Shown here: piece by piece, positions 35,746 through 45,436 of the stretch
Layout: each line of letters starts with the position of its first letter
Position numbering within the stretch: position 1 is the first letter of the stretch
NCBI GenBank assembly: GCA_002471845.1
Contig: DKQT01000033.1
Location: 1 to 64,000, forward strand
From: Fidelibacterota bacterium UBA7301
GTDB lineage: Bacteria > Fidelibacterota > Marinisomatia > Marinisomatales > TCS55
Direction: 5' to 3'
Length of the DNA: 64,000 nucleotides
Translations under genes and position numbers: made by a program
Notes under the pieces: generated by a model
Seen by the model: the letters and a program-made list of their open reading frames with translations, nothing else
Told to the model about the DNA's origin: nothing
Databases searched by the model: none

Positions 35746-36868
35746 CCTTATCGTCCTACTGTTGACTTCTCTTTTAATAGTTGATGGATGTTCAATGATT
35801 AAAAAATTCTGGCCGGGTAAAAAGGATGGTTCAGATGACATTTCTTACGAATTGATTGAAAACCTGAGAACTGCTTTCAGTGAGGGCAAACTTCAGGCGC
35901 TTGAAGAAATGATCGCTATTTATAATGATACCAATCAACCATTTGATGTGCGTATCGCCGCCGGTAAGGCACTGGCCGAAACCCAACATCCCACCGCCTT
36001 GAATGCCATTTCTGAAACGGTTGGCGAAGCGGCAGCCCTTGACGTGACATTCATGGTGGCTTCCATAGAATTACTGGCTGAATTCAGGGATGATCCAAGG
36101 GCGGCAGATGCTATGGTAAATGCAATGAACAAAGTAGAAGAAAAAACCAATTCACTGCAGATGGCGCTGGTGCAAAATTTAAATAAAGTCCGAACGAAGG
36201 ACCAGGTTCTGGCGTTATTGGACCTTTATGAAGTCAGTCGGAATAATTTTAACCGAACTGAAAAATTGCTAACGGAAACACTGGGTGCTTTAGGAACGGA
36301 TGAAGTGGTTCCAATTCTTACCCAAATCTCGCGAGACCCGGAGGTTAACTTAGGTATTCGCAACCGTGCTTTGGAAATCCTTGGGAAGAAAGATCCTTCT
36401 CAGGTTGCAGGCGCATTTGCAGAATTATTAGGTGATCCCCAGACAAACCTGGAAGTCCAGGATTTTGCCCTGAATACCATGAAAGGCGTCAAGGAAGAAA
36501 ACCTCATCCTAGCCCTATTGCAGACTTACCGTACCGGAAAAGATCAATATTATAATTTACTCACCACACTCCTTGAAGCTTTGGGTGAATTCAATGATCC
36601 GGAAATTCGGAATGCCGTAAAAGAAATTGCCATGCATGAAGCCTACCCCCTGGAAATTCGGATCAAGGCAATTGAAAAACTTTCTGATCTGGGTGATGAA
36701 ATAATTGTCCCCACCCTGATGCCTATTTTATCTGACCCGGAACAATACAAACTTCATACAGCTGTTATCCAAACGGTAAAAAACCTTGGCCAATATGATA
36801 CCTACGAACAGGAAATACACCGCAGGACTTTTGAAGCACACCAAAAAGCAGTAATAACGAATGAATAA
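35732..36868 (+). CDS. HEAT-repeat lipoprotein
   Basis: 378 residues. Signal peptide with lipobox ending at Cys20 (LLIVDGC). The rest is made of HEAT/PBS-lyase-type helical pairs (for example DVRIAAGKALAETQHP, LGIRNRALEILGKKD, LEIRIKAIEKLSDLGD). It is a binding scaffold rather than an enzyme. It overlaps lpxH and the next gene and so is translated as part of that operon; a lipid A or LPS-trafficking link is only suggested by position. Confidence 0.75.
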   Translation: MKRHSLIVLLLTSLLIVDGCSMIKKFWPGKKDGSDDISYELIENLRTAFSEGKLQALEEMIAIYNDTNQPFDVRIAAGKALAETQHPTALNAISETVGEAAALDVTFMVASIELLAEFRDDPRAADAMVNAMNKVEEKTNSLQMALVQNLNKVRTKDQVLALLDLYEVSRNNFNRTEKLLTETLGALGTDEVVPILTQISRDPEVNLGIRNRALEILGKKDPSQVAGAFAELLGDPQTNLEVQDFALNTMKGVKEENLILALLQTYRTGKDQYYNLLTTLLEALGEFNDPEIRNAVKEIAMHEAYPLEIRIKAIEKLSDLGDEIIVPTLMPILSDPEQYKLHTAVIQTVKNLGQYDTYEQEIHRRTFEAHQKAVITNE

Positions 36869-37712
36869 GTTCATTTTTTTAATTCTGTTTTTCAGTGTTG
36901 GCCTAAGCCAGAATGAAACAGACACTTCCGCCGCAGCCCTTGCGGATACGTTGGTAATCATAGAATCCGATACAACCCAAACTTTCATTCCAGATGAACC
37001 TGAAAAACCAAAAACCGTCACTGATGATAGCCTTGTCCCCCTCCCTGAAATCCGGGATATAGGAGAAAAAGCTGACAAACTCGAACCGGGCAAACCTTTT
37101 TTTGAATTGAAATCCAGTATTGATCTGCTCCATCAGCAGGTGGATTCGTTGAAGCGGGTTATATCCGTATATGAAAAAGGCAAAGGTACGATGCCTACCA
37201 TTGATGAAGAATTACTGAACTTGATCAAAGTCCCCCAACTCCGCCACAGGATCGAACTTCAAAATGGAACTATCGTCAATGGCGAAATTATCCAGGAAGA
37301 TGATCTAGGAATCATTGTTCAAACTTCCATCGGCCAACTGGCTATTGAACGTGATCGTGTTGTCAATATCACCGAAGATTTACCACCAAATGCAAGGGTT
37401 GAATTGGTGGGAGAACCATTTGTGAATGCCTTTCCGGACCGTGAAGAGATTACGGGAACATTAAAAAATGTAGGCGCAAAACGTGCTGACTTCGTCCGCA
37501 TTGTTGCCAATCTCTGGTCTGCCACAACAGAACTTGTGCAAAAGGATTCCGTTTTTATCGCCGGGCAAAATCAGAAATATTTAACCGGTATCCAGTCGAA
37601 TACGGCCCTTGATCCAGGTGCAATGAGTCAGTTTAAATTAGTAATTCCCTTATTAGAGGGTAATGAAGTTTCCTATCGGACTTATGATATCCGCTGGGAA
37701 TCATTTAAATAA
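36861..37712 (+). CDS. Secreted protein with coiled coil and FxLYD-like domain
   Basis: 283 residues. Signal peptide (MNKFIFLILFFSVGLSQ), a Thr/Asp/Pro-rich linker, a short coiled coil (SSIDLLHQQVDSLKRVISVY), then a two-part C-terminal region. RIELQNGTIVNGEIIQEDDLG is SH3/PRC-like, and ADFVRIVANLWSATTELVQK resembles the FxLYD domain of periplasmic proteins. It overlaps the HEAT lipoprotein by 8 bases. Function unknown. Converges on kdsD with a 3-base gap. Confidence 0.65.
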   Translation: MNKFIFLILFFSVGLSQNETDTSAAALADTLVIIESDTTQTFIPDEPEKPKTVTDDSLVPLPEIRDIGEKADKLEPGKPFFELKSSIDLLHQQVDSLKRVISVYEKGKGTMPTIDEELLNLIKVPQLRHRIELQNGTIVNGEIIQEDDLGIIVQTSIGQLAIERDRVVNITEDLPPNARVELVGEPFVNAFPDREEITGTLKNVGAKRADFVRIVANLWSATTELVQKDSVFIAGQNQKYLTGIQSNTALDPGAMSQFKLVIPLLEGNEVSYRTYDIRWESFK

Positions 37713-37715
37713 TAT

Positions 37716-38696
37716 TTAAAACAGCTGTGTTTGATAAACGTCGTGGAGGCGTAATAAACCGGCACAGGACTTGCCCTCTCCATTTACCACCGGCAAAACG
37801 GATATCTGGGATTTCCTGTCCTCCATCATTGTAACTGCATCTTTCAGGAGCGCATCTTCTGTCACTGCAACCGGGTTGGATGTCATCACTTCTCCCACGG
37901 TTAATTGATCAATATCACCGTTGTTGGCTAAACAGCGGCGCAGGTCACCCTCGGTAACAATGCCTAATAACTGGTTGTCACCATCCACCACTAAGGCGGC
38001 GCCCTGGGGTTTTTCTGTCATTTCAATAACCACTTTTCGCAGTCGATCATCTACACTCACCGCCGCAACACTTTCTAAGGGCTGCATGATGTTTGCCACC
38101 GTTAACCGCAGTCGCCGACCCAGGTCTCCAGCAGGATGGAGTTTCGCAAAATCCTCATGCTTGAATCCGCGGTAACTCATTAGCACCGCTGCCAATGAGT
38201 CCCCGATTGCCATAGTCAGGGTGGTACTAGAAGTGGGAACAATACCCAAAGGATCGGCTTCTTTTTCTACGGAAGCATCCAATACAATATCCATTTGATC
38301 CACCAAGGGTGATTTCATATTACCCATTATACCGATAAGTGGAGATTCAAATTCCTTAAGAGTCGGTAGTAAACGAATTAATTCTTCAGTGGCGCCGCTT
38401 TTGGAAATGAGAATGGTTGGATCCCCCGGTGCATAAATTCCCAAGTCGCCGTGTACAGCTTCTGCCGCATGAAGGAATACAGCTTTGGTGCCGGTACTGC
38501 ATAAGGTGGCTACAATTTTCTGGGCGATTAGGCCTGATTTACCCATCCCGCAAATCACCACTTTACCGGAATGATTCACAATAATTTCGCAGGCCCGAAC
38601 AATACTGTCATGAACACGATCAGCCGCATTGATCAATTCTTGTCCTTCGACCCGAAGGATCTGACTGGCTATATTTTTTAGTTCTGAATTGGTCAT
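37716..38696 (-). CDS. kdsD: D-arabinose 5-phosphate isomerase
   Basis: Converts ribulose 5-phosphate to arabinose 5-phosphate, the first step to Kdo. 326 residues: SIS domain (residues about 25-185; VVICGMGKSGLIAQKI, the phosphate loop SKSGATEEL) followed by two CBS domains (IMQPLESVAAV and VMTSNPVAV). This is the KdsD/KpsF layout. It ends the minus-strand run that also holds kdsA, kdsB and kdsC. Confidence 0.94.
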   Translation of the reverse strand: MTNSELKNIASQILRVEGQELINAADRVHDSIVRACEIIVNHSGKVVICGMGKSGLIAQKIVATLCSTGTKAVFLHAAEAVHGDLGIYAPGDPTILISKSGATEELIRLLPTLKEFESPLIGIMGNMKSPLVDQMDIVLDASVEKEADPLGIVPTSSTTLTMAIGDSLAAVLMSYRGFKHEDFAKLHPAGDLGRRLRLTVANIMQPLESVAAVSVDDRLRKVVIEMTEKPQGAALVVDGDNQLLGIVTEGDLRRCLANNGDIDQLTVGEVMTSNPVAVTEDALLKDAVTMMEDRKSQISVLPVVNGEGKSCAGLLRLHDVYQTQLF

Positions 38697-38711
38697 TGGA
38701 TTTGAAATAAG

Positions 38712-39629
38712 TTACATCTTTCCGGCAATCTTTACCATAATTGCATTTTGGGCATGCATCCTGTTTTCCGCTTCATCAAAAACTATTGAATTGGGCGCTT
38801 CCATAACCGCATCTGTAACCTCCCGCCCCCGTTCAGCCGGCAAACAGTGCATGAATAAAGTCTCCTTCCCGGTGGATGCCATCATAGCGGAATTCACCTG
38901 AAAATCAGCGAAGATCTTTTCTCTGACTTCTGCTTCTTCCTTCTGACCCATGGAAGCCCAAACATCCGTGTAGATCACATTGGCACCGGAAACACCTCCC
39001 TTGGGATCGTGAGTAATTTCGACAGTCGAGATGCCTGCATCCTCAACTAATTTTACGGCACTTTCATCCGGTTCAAAACCTTCCGGGCAGACGCAGGTAA
39101 AATGGAATGGAATTCGGGCCGCCAAATGAAGCCATGAATGGACAATATTATTTCCGTCCCCCACATACACGATCTTCATATCATCCAAAGTACCCCGATG
39201 TTCATAGACAGTGAGAATATCGGCCATGATCTGGCAGGGATGGTTGTAGTCCGTCAGGCCATTCACAACCGGAACTGAAGAAAATTCAGCCAGTTCGAGA
39301 ATATGTTGATGGTCAAAAAGGCGCGCCATAATCATATCATTATATCCACTGAATACTCTGGCAATATCTTTCACCGCTTCCCGCTTGCCAATTCCAATGT
39401 CACTCGGGCCAAGGTATAGAGCATGGCCGCCTAGACGGAAAAACCCTGTTTCAAATGAAACTCTTGTCCGGGCCGATGGTTTAGCGAAAATCATAGCCAA
39501 AGAATGATCCTGGAAAGGTTTGTATTTTTCCCTACTTTTTAGTTTCGCCTTGATTTCTTTGGCCAATTCAAGGGTTTCCCAAATTTCATCAGCGGTAAAA
39601 TCAGTTATATGTAAAAAATCTCTTTTCAT
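38712..39629 (-). CDS. argF: Ornithine carbamoyltransferase
   Basis: 305 residues. Carbamoyl-phosphate site KPSARTRVSFE (S-x-R-T-R), the NHPCQIMADILT motif and the catalytic HCLPA are present, as in ornithine transcarbamylases. It makes citrulline for arginine synthesis. It lies 16 bases after hslU on the same strand; the pairing with proteolysis genes is not functionally explained. Other arg genes are not in the window. Confidence 0.92.
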   Translation of the reverse strand: MKRDFLHITDFTADEIWETLELAKEIKAKLKSREKYKPFQDHSLAMIFAKPSARTRVSFETGFFRLGGHALYLGPSDIGIGKREAVKDIARVFSGYNDMIMARLFDHQHILELAEFSSVPVVNGLTDYNHPCQIMADILTVYEHRGTLDDMKIVYVGDGNNIVHSWLHLAARIPFHFTCVCPEGFEPDESAVKLVEDAGISTVEITHDPKGGVSGANVIYTDVWASMGQKEEAEVREKIFADFQVNSAMMASTGKETLFMHCLPAERGREVTDAVMEAPNSIVFDEAENRMHAQNAIMVKIAGKM

Positions 39630-39645
39630 CCTTCTTCCTTCTTCC

Positions 39646-40983
39646 TTATAAAATATATTTACTCAAATCCTGGTCTTTGACAATATCTTTTAATTTATCA
39701 TCCACCATTTTTTTGGTAATTGTTATTGTCTTTCCCCGACCACTGGATTCATCAAACATGAAATTATCTAGCAGAGTAGTCATGACGGTGTGTAGTCTTC
39801 GGGCGCCGATATTTTCCATTTTTTGATTTACTTCTGCCGCAATTTTTGCAATGGCACGGATGGCCTGTGTTTCAAATTTAAGAGAGACATTTTCTGCCCC
39901 CAGCAAAGCCATATATTGTTTTATCAGTGATGATTCAGGATGCTTCAGGATTTTGACAAAATCATTTACGGTTAATTTATCCATTTCAACCCTAATCGGA
40001 AACCGCCCCTGCAGCTCAGGGATCATATCCGATGGTGAAGAAACGTGGAACGCACCGGCAGAGATGAATAAAATATGGTCCGTTTTGATTATTCCGTATT
40101 TAGTGGGTACGCGGCTTCCTTCTACAATAGGCAACAGGTCTCTTTGCACGCCTTCCCTGCTTACATCCGGCCCGGAACCGGCCCTGCCGCTGTCCACAAT
40201 CTTGTCAATTTCATCAAGGAAGACAATTCCGTTATTCTCAACTTTTGTTTTGGTCATGCGCACCAGTTCATCTTGATCCATAAGGTTGTCGGCTTCTAAT
40301 TCAACCAGGATATTACGTGCCTCTAAAACGGGGAGTTTTCGACGCTTTTTCTGTCCTGGAATTACATTGGAAAGCATTTCTTTTAAATTCATTCCCATAT
40401 CATCGCCGCCTAAAGGTCCGAAAACCTGCATCATGGGTGCTGCTTCTTCCGTTACTTCAATTTCAATTTCCCGGTCTTCAAAATCACCGTGCTGTAATTT
40501 TTGCCTGAGTCGGTCCCGCGTTTTCTTGCGGCGTGTTTCTTCTTCCTTGGTGGGTTTATGGGACCCGTTACTTGGAAAAAGTGAATCTAAAATTCTTTCT
40601 TCAGCCAGGGTTTCTGCAAGTGCCAGAACTTCATCATGTTTTTCCCGTTTGACGATACTCATAGCTACATCAGTAAGGTCCCGAACGATTGATTCCACAT
40701 CACGCCCCACGTAACCTACTTCGGTGAACTTACTCGCTTCCACTTTTACAAAAGGTGCCTTGGCTAATTTAGCCAGCCGACGGGATATTTCTGTTTTACC
40801 TACACCGGTAGGCCCAATAAGGATAATATTGTTAGGCACAATTTCATTCCGCATTGCTCCATCTACTTGTTGGCGTCGCCAACGGTTTCGCAATGCAATA
40901 GCTACTGCACGCTTCGCGGCGGATTGCCCCACAATATAGCGGTCCAATTCCTTTACAATTTGCTTCGGAGTAAAATCGCTCAT
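39646..40983 (-). CDS. hslU: HslU ATPase of the HslUV protease
   Basis: 445 residues. Starts TPKQIVKELDRYIVGQ; Walker A GPTGVGKTEISRRL; pore loop region VGYVGRDVESIVRD; Walker B FLDEIDKIV; I-domain in the middle; C-terminus DLSKYIL, the tail that docks into HslV. Overlaps hslV by 4 bases (ATGA). Confidence 0.97.
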   Translation of the reverse strand: MSDFTPKQIVKELDRYIVGQSAAKRAVAIALRNRWRRQQVDGAMRNEIVPNNIILIGPTGVGKTEISRRLAKLAKAPFVKVEASKFTEVGYVGRDVESIVRDLTDVAMSIVKREKHDEVLALAETLAEERILDSLFPSNGSHKPTKEEETRRKKTRDRLRQKLQHGDFEDREIEIEVTEEAAPMMQVFGPLGGDDMGMNLKEMLSNVIPGQKKRRKLPVLEARNILVELEADNLMDQDELVRMTKTKVENNGIVFLDEIDKIVDSGRAGSGPDVSREGVQRDLLPIVEGSRVPTKYGIIKTDHILFISAGAFHVSSPSDMIPELQGRFPIRVEMDKLTVNDFVKILKHPESSLIKQYMALLGAENVSLKFETQAIRAIAKIAAEVNQKMENIGARRLHTVMTTLLDNFMFDESSGRGKTITITKKMVDDKLKDIVKDQDLSKYIL

Positions 40984-41525
40984 TTCGCCTCTAGAACCGT
41001 TATGGAATCATTGGTATAGATACAAAGATCGGCTGCGATTTGGAGTGATTTTTCCACGATCTTTTTGGCCGGATAAGTGGTGCTTTTCATGAATGCCGTC
41101 GCCGCTGCCTGGGCGAAACCACCCCCGGATCCAATTGAAATAATTGGTCCGTCCGGTTCAATTACATTACCATCTCCTGAAACGATGAATGAATGGCGTT
41201 TATCCATGAGCGCCAAAAGCGCTTCCAAGTTACGAAGGTATTTATCTGTGCGCCATTCTTTAGCTAATTCAACTACGGAACGGGTCAAATCTCCCTCATA
41301 CTCATCCAATTTAGATTCAAATTTTTCGAATAAGGTTAAAGCATCCGCGGCGGCGCCGGCAAATCCACCAAGAACGATGCCCTTATCTATTTCAAATTGG
41401 CGAACTTTAACCGCTTTTTGTTTGAAAGCCATATCGCCAAATGTTACTTGACCATCACCGCCAATGGCAATCGCGCCTTTTTTGCGAAGGCCCAAAATGG
41501 TTGTTGAACGAATTTTAACGTCCAT
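40980..41525 (-). CDS. hslV: HslV peptidase of the HslUV protease
   Basis: 181 residues. The catalytic Thr8 follows a 7-residue propeptide (MDVKIRS-TTILG), and the sequence IAGDGQVTFG-type core is present as AIGGDGQVTFGDMAFK. Part of the translationally coupled hslVU pair downstream of hflKC, so the cluster joins membrane and cytoplasmic protein quality control. Confidence 0.97.
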   Translation of the reverse strand: MDVKIRSTTILGLRKKGAIAIGGDGQVTFGDMAFKQKAVKVRQFEIDKGIVLGGFAGAAADALTLFEKFESKLDEYEGDLTRSVVELAKEWRTDKYLRNLEALLALMDKRHSFIVSGDGNVIEPDGPIISIGSGGGFAQAAATAFMKSTTYPAKKIVEKSLQIAADLCIYTNDSITVLEAK

Positions 41526-42374
41526 TTATTTCTCCATTAACAATTTGAATAATCTTGAATTTGCCGGAAGAACCAATGTTGTTTTATCATCCACTACTTT
41601 TTTGTAGGCATCCAGAGTTCGAACAAATTCATAAAATTTCGGATCTGCAGAATAAGCATTGGCATAAATTTCTACTGCTTTTGCATCTCCTTCACCGCGA
41701 ACCCGTTCCGCTTCTTTATAGGCGTCTGCAAGAATAATGGTCTTGTCCTTATCCGTGGATGCGCGGATCTTTTGCGCTTCTTCTTCACCTTCTGAACGGA
41801 ATTTATTGGCTTGTCGTTTTCTTTCCGCTTCCATCCGGGCATAGATCGATTCCTCATTTTGGGAAGGCAAATCTACTCGGCGAATCCGGACGTCTATGAC
41901 GGAAATGCCATAATCTTGTGTAGCATTATCACTGGCCGCAGTGACCTTTTCCATGATTTCTTCTCTGTTTTCAGTAATGATCTCTACCATGTCGTGGGTT
42001 CCCAATTCTCGGCGCAATTCGGAATAGACAATATCATCCATGCGGCTGAGAGCGGTAGGAATTGCTTGAACTGTTTTCAAGAATTGGAGTGGATCAACAA
42101 TTTTCCAGCGGACATAATTATCCACAATGAGTGACTTTTTATCTTTACTCAGGATTTCTTCCGGTGGTGAATCATACTCTAACAATCGGTCGTCAAATAC
42201 GACCTTTTCCTGTATCGGAAATGGCACCTTCATATGCAAACCCGGTGTAATGATGGTCCGAACCGGTTTACCAAACTGCAGAATAACCGCTTGTTCTGTT
42301 TCGCTGACGATAAATACAGATGTTAATCCCAGCAGGACAATGATTGCCCCCAATCCTAATAATATCTTTTTCAT
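41526..42374 (-). CDS. hflC: HflC, regulator of FtsH (SPFH/band-7)
   Basis: 282 residues. One N-terminal membrane segment (ILLGLGAIIVLLGLTSVFIV), then the SPFH domain (SETEQAVILQFGKPVRTI) and a helical region with the typical RMEAERKRQANKFRSEGEEE. It forms the HflKC complex that encloses FtsH. Gap to hflK is two bases. Confidence 0.95.
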   Translation of the reverse strand: MKKILLGLGAIIVLLGLTSVFIVSETEQAVILQFGKPVRTIITPGLHMKVPFPIQEKVVFDDRLLEYDSPPEEILSKDKKSLIVDNYVRWKIVDPLQFLKTVQAIPTALSRMDDIVYSELRRELGTHDMVEIITENREEIMEKVTAASDNATQDYGISVIDVRIRRVDLPSQNEESIYARMEAERKRQANKFRSEGEEEAQKIRASTDKDKTIILADAYKEAERVRGEGDAKAVEIYANAYSADPKFYEFVRTLDAYKKVVDDKTTLVLPANSRLFKLLMEK

Positions 42375-42376
42375 GA

Positions 42377-43339
42377 TTATTTACCCCCTTTTGCATTCAG
42401 ATTCAGCAAATTGATCAAATTGCCGCTTTCAGGATCCGGCACAACAATTTTTTTAGTATTGGCTAAGATTTCTTCAACAGTTTCCAAATAAAGTCGTGTT
42501 TCGGTAACACCTTTTGCTTTGCGGTATTCTTTCAACACTGCGCTGAATTTGGCCACATCACCTTCAGCACGGGCGATCCGCGCTTCCTTATATCCTTCTG
42601 CTTCACGGATCATAGCCTGAGCTTCTCCCCGAGCTTTCGGAATGATATCATTGCGGTATCCTTCGGCCTGATTCACCATTCGGTTTTTATCTTCCTTTGC
42701 AGAAGCCACATCCTTAAAGGCTGCAATCACCTGTTTTGGCGGACCAACATCCTGCAATTGGACAGCGACGACCAAAATCCCCGTTTCATATTTGTCCAAA
42801 ATAGTTTGGATCAATGCTTTTGTTTCTTCCTGGATCATGAATTTTCCGGAGGTCAGCGCTTCATCAATATTATGTTTACCCACAATGGTTCTCAATGACG
42901 CTTCAGAAGCTTCCCGAACGGTAAGTTCCGGTTTGATGAAATTAAAAGTGTAGGCCACTGGATCCTTGATGCGGTACTGGACAATCATTTCTGCATCGAC
43001 GATGTTCTCATCTCCTGTAAGCATAAGGCTTTCCCGTTCAACCGTTTGGTACTGACTCTTTCCAACTGTACGGAAACCAATTTCAATCCGCTTCACTTCA
43101 GTAACTTTCGGTGTTGACACTGTTTCAATGGGATATGGAAAATGGTAATTCAATCCCGACTGAGCGGCTCTTGAATATTTTCCAAATGTTTGGACGACAC
43201 CCACTTCATCCGGTCCAACAATATAAATCCCCGTGAGCAGCCACAGGACCAAAGCGATCCCAAGAATGGGAAGTGCCCCGAGTGACAATGTGGGCACCTT
43301 GATTTCCTGGTCCCCGACGATAATTCGTTTGTATTGCAT
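42377..43339 (-). CDS. hflK: HflK, regulator of FtsH (SPFH/band-7)
   Basis: 320 residues. Single membrane segment (LGALPILGIALVLWLLTGIY), SPFH domain starting VGPDEVGVVQTFGKYSRA, and a helical part with DVASAKEDKNRMVNQAEGY, the HflK hallmark. It lies 13 bases after rpoN. Confidence 0.95.
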   Translation of the reverse strand: MQYKRIIVGDQEIKVPTLSLGALPILGIALVLWLLTGIYIVGPDEVGVVQTFGKYSRAAQSGLNYHFPYPIETVSTPKVTEVKRIEIGFRTVGKSQYQTVERESLMLTGDENIVDAEMIVQYRIKDPVAYTFNFIKPELTVREASEASLRTIVGKHNIDEALTSGKFMIQEETKALIQTILDKYETGILVVAVQLQDVGPPKQVIAAFKDVASAKEDKNRMVNQAEGYRNDIIPKARGEAQAMIREAEGYKEARIARAEGDVAKFSAVLKEYRKAKGVTETRLYLETVEEILANTKKIVVPDPESGNLINLLNLNAKGGK

Positions 43340-43352
43340 AATTTCCTCTTAG

Positions 43353-44702
43353 TTAATTGGTTAATTGCCGCCGCAATCGTGCGACAGAAAAATGGAGTTG
43401 TTCTCTATATTTCGCCACCGTCCGGCGGGCCACAGGAAACCCTTCAGCCTTCATTTGGATAGCCAGATCAGTATCCGTCAGCGGTGTATCTTTATTCTCA
43501 TTATTTATTAGTTTCTTTAATAAATCCTTGATGGCTTTGGTGCTCACTTCCTCACCGGTTTCGAGTGTATAACCTTCTGTAAAAAAGGATTTTAGTTCAA
43601 AGATACCATAGGGTGTATCCACATATTTCCCCCGGGTGGAACGGCTGATGGTGGAAATATCCATATGAATATCATCAGCTATATCCTGGAGTTTCATGGG
43701 GACCAGCGTTTCAATCTTACCGCTAAAAAATTCCGGCTGCCGCTGAATGATGGCTTCCATCACGGCTGTGAGTGTGTACCTCCTTTGCTGAATGGCCTGG
43801 ATAAACCAGGAAGCTGAATCGAATTTTTCCTTGAGATATTTTTTTGTTTCCAGCGATAGACCCTTTTGATTCAACATAGTCACGTATTCGTTACTCAAAT
43901 TCAGTTCCGGAATCCAGGAATCGTTCACAATCACAATCCATTTTGAATCCCGCTGAACCGCCAATAAGTCCGGTATGACTGTTTCGGTCCCGATACCGAC
44001 TTTACCCTCACCTGGGCGCGGATTAAGGTGTATAATTTCCTCAATAATTTCAGCCAGTAAATCTTTGGAAATATTGAGATTTTTCTGGAGAGTGTCGTAA
44101 CGATGGTTGACAAAATCATCAAAATATTCAGATATAATCTGATAACCCAAAGTCTGCTCTTTTCCCTTCATCTGGATTAATAGGCAATCCTGCAGATTTC
44201 TGGCAGCGATTCCAGGCGGATTTAACTGGTGAATTTTTTCCAGCACACTCTCAACTTCATTATCTGTACAGCCATATCGATCAGCAATTAACAATGAATC
44301 TATCGCTAAATAACCGTTTTCATCCAGGTTCCAGAGGATTTCTTCAGCCACATCCCGCTCCCAGTCTGATAAATTAAAACTGTCCAGCTGTCGTACCAAT
44401 CCATCAACAAAATCCACCCTTTCCGCCATGGGAATATCCCGGTCTTTTGTCTGGGTATTATCATAGATATTGGCCGGTTCATATTCATCCGGGTCTTCTT
44501 CATAATCTACTTCAGCAGATTCTTCCTCAACGGCTTGTTCTTCTTCCTGGGGATCTGCTTGATCCAAGACAGGATTACTTTCCAGCTCATCCAGGATTTT
44601 TTGTTCGAGATTAGATATGTTGAGCTGAAGAATACTGGCCTGCAATACCTGTTGAGGCGATAGGGTTTGGCGGAGAGATTGACGTTGTTTTAAGCGCGGC
44701 AT
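43353..44702 (-). CDS. rpoN: RNA polymerase sigma-54 factor
   Basis: 449 residues. The N-terminal activator-contact region is Gln/Leu-rich (RQTLSPQQVLQASILQL), followed by an acidic linker, the core-binding domain and, at residues 425-436, the intact RpoN box ARRTVAKYREQL. It follows lptB with a one-base overlap (TGATG), an arrangement shared with many Gram-negatives (lptB-rpoN). No bacterial enhancer-binding protein is encoded in the window, so targets are elsewhere. Confidence 0.96.
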   Translation of the reverse strand: MPRLKQRQSLRQTLSPQQVLQASILQLNISNLEQKILDELESNPVLDQADPQEEEQAVEEESAEVDYEEDPDEYEPANIYDNTQTKDRDIPMAERVDFVDGLVRQLDSFNLSDWERDVAEEILWNLDENGYLAIDSLLIADRYGCTDNEVESVLEKIHQLNPPGIAARNLQDCLLIQMKGKEQTLGYQIISEYFDDFVNHRYDTLQKNLNISKDLLAEIIEEIIHLNPRPGEGKVGIGTETVIPDLLAVQRDSKWIVIVNDSWIPELNLSNEYVTMLNQKGLSLETKKYLKEKFDSASWFIQAIQQRRYTLTAVMEAIIQRQPEFFSGKIETLVPMKLQDIADDIHMDISTISRSTRGKYVDTPYGIFELKSFFTEGYTLETGEEVSTKAIKDLLKKLINNENKDTPLTDTDLAIQMKAEGFPVARRTVAKYREQLHFSVARLRRQLTN

Positions 44703-45436
44703 CAGAGTGTAAACCGTTCTCCCAAATATAGCCGTCGCGCTTCTTCATCATTGGCTAAAAATTCGGATGTGCCTGATTTTAATATTTTTCCGTCAAATAA
44801 TAAATAGGAACGATCAGTAATAGAAAGTGTCTCACGTACATTGTGATCCGTAATGAGGACTCCTATATCCCGCTCCTTCAAAGAATGGACGATGGATTGA
44901 ATATCCTCAACGGCAATAGGATCCACACCGGCGAAAGGCTCATCCAGTAAAATAAAATCAGGATCAATGGCCAATGTGCGGGAAATTTCAACGCGGCGCC
45001 GTTCTCCACCGGATAAATTATTTCCCTTATTATTCCGCAGATGCTCAATTGAGAGGTCATCCAGCAGTTTTTCTACTTTTTGCCCTTGTTCATCTTTGGA
45101 TAGATTGGACATCTCAAGGACCAAGCGGAGGTTATCCTCTACAGTTAATTTTCCAAAAATAGATGGCTCCTGGGACAGGTACCCAATCCCAGATCGACTG
45201 CGCTGGTACATGGCCCGTTCAGTAATATTATTTTCATCCAGGTAAATTTTCCCCCGGGTAGGTTTTATCATCCCGGTAATCATATAAAAGGTAGTGGTTT
45301 TCCCGGCGCCGTTTGGTCCCAGCAAACCAACGATTTCACCCTTATTCACGTTCAGGTCAATGTCCCGGACCACCCACCGTTTTCCGTAACGCTTGTAAAG
45401 TCCTTTTGTGCTGAGCTGTTGATGGCTATTTTTCAT
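44702..45436 (-). CDS. lptB: LPS export ABC transporter ATPase
   Basis: ATPase driving LPS extraction from the inner membrane. Walker A LLGPNGAGKTTTFY, signature LSGGERRRVEISR and Walker B FILLDEPFAGVDP match LptB. ATG 45436 is preferred to an ATG at 45457 because the latter would lie well inside lptC; the chosen start overlaps lptC by 11 bases. LptF/LptG are not in the window. Confidence 0.95.
   Translation of the reverse strand: MKNSHQQLSTKGLYKRYGKRWVVRDIDLNVNKGEIVGLLGPNGAGKTTTFYMITGMIKPTRGKIYLDENNITERAMYQRSRSGIGYLSQEPSIFGKLTVEDNLRLVLEMSNLSKDEQGQKVEKLLDDLSIEHLRNNKGNNLSGGERRRVEISRTLAIDPDFILLDEPFAGVDPIAVEDIQSIVHSLKERDIGVLITDHNVRETLSITDRSYLLFDGKILKSGTSEFLANDEEARRLYLGERFTL

Noticed and set aside
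40286..40714. Plus-strand frame opposite hslU (142 codons)
   Set aside because: Serine/arginine-rich composition is typical of antisense reading of a conserved gene.
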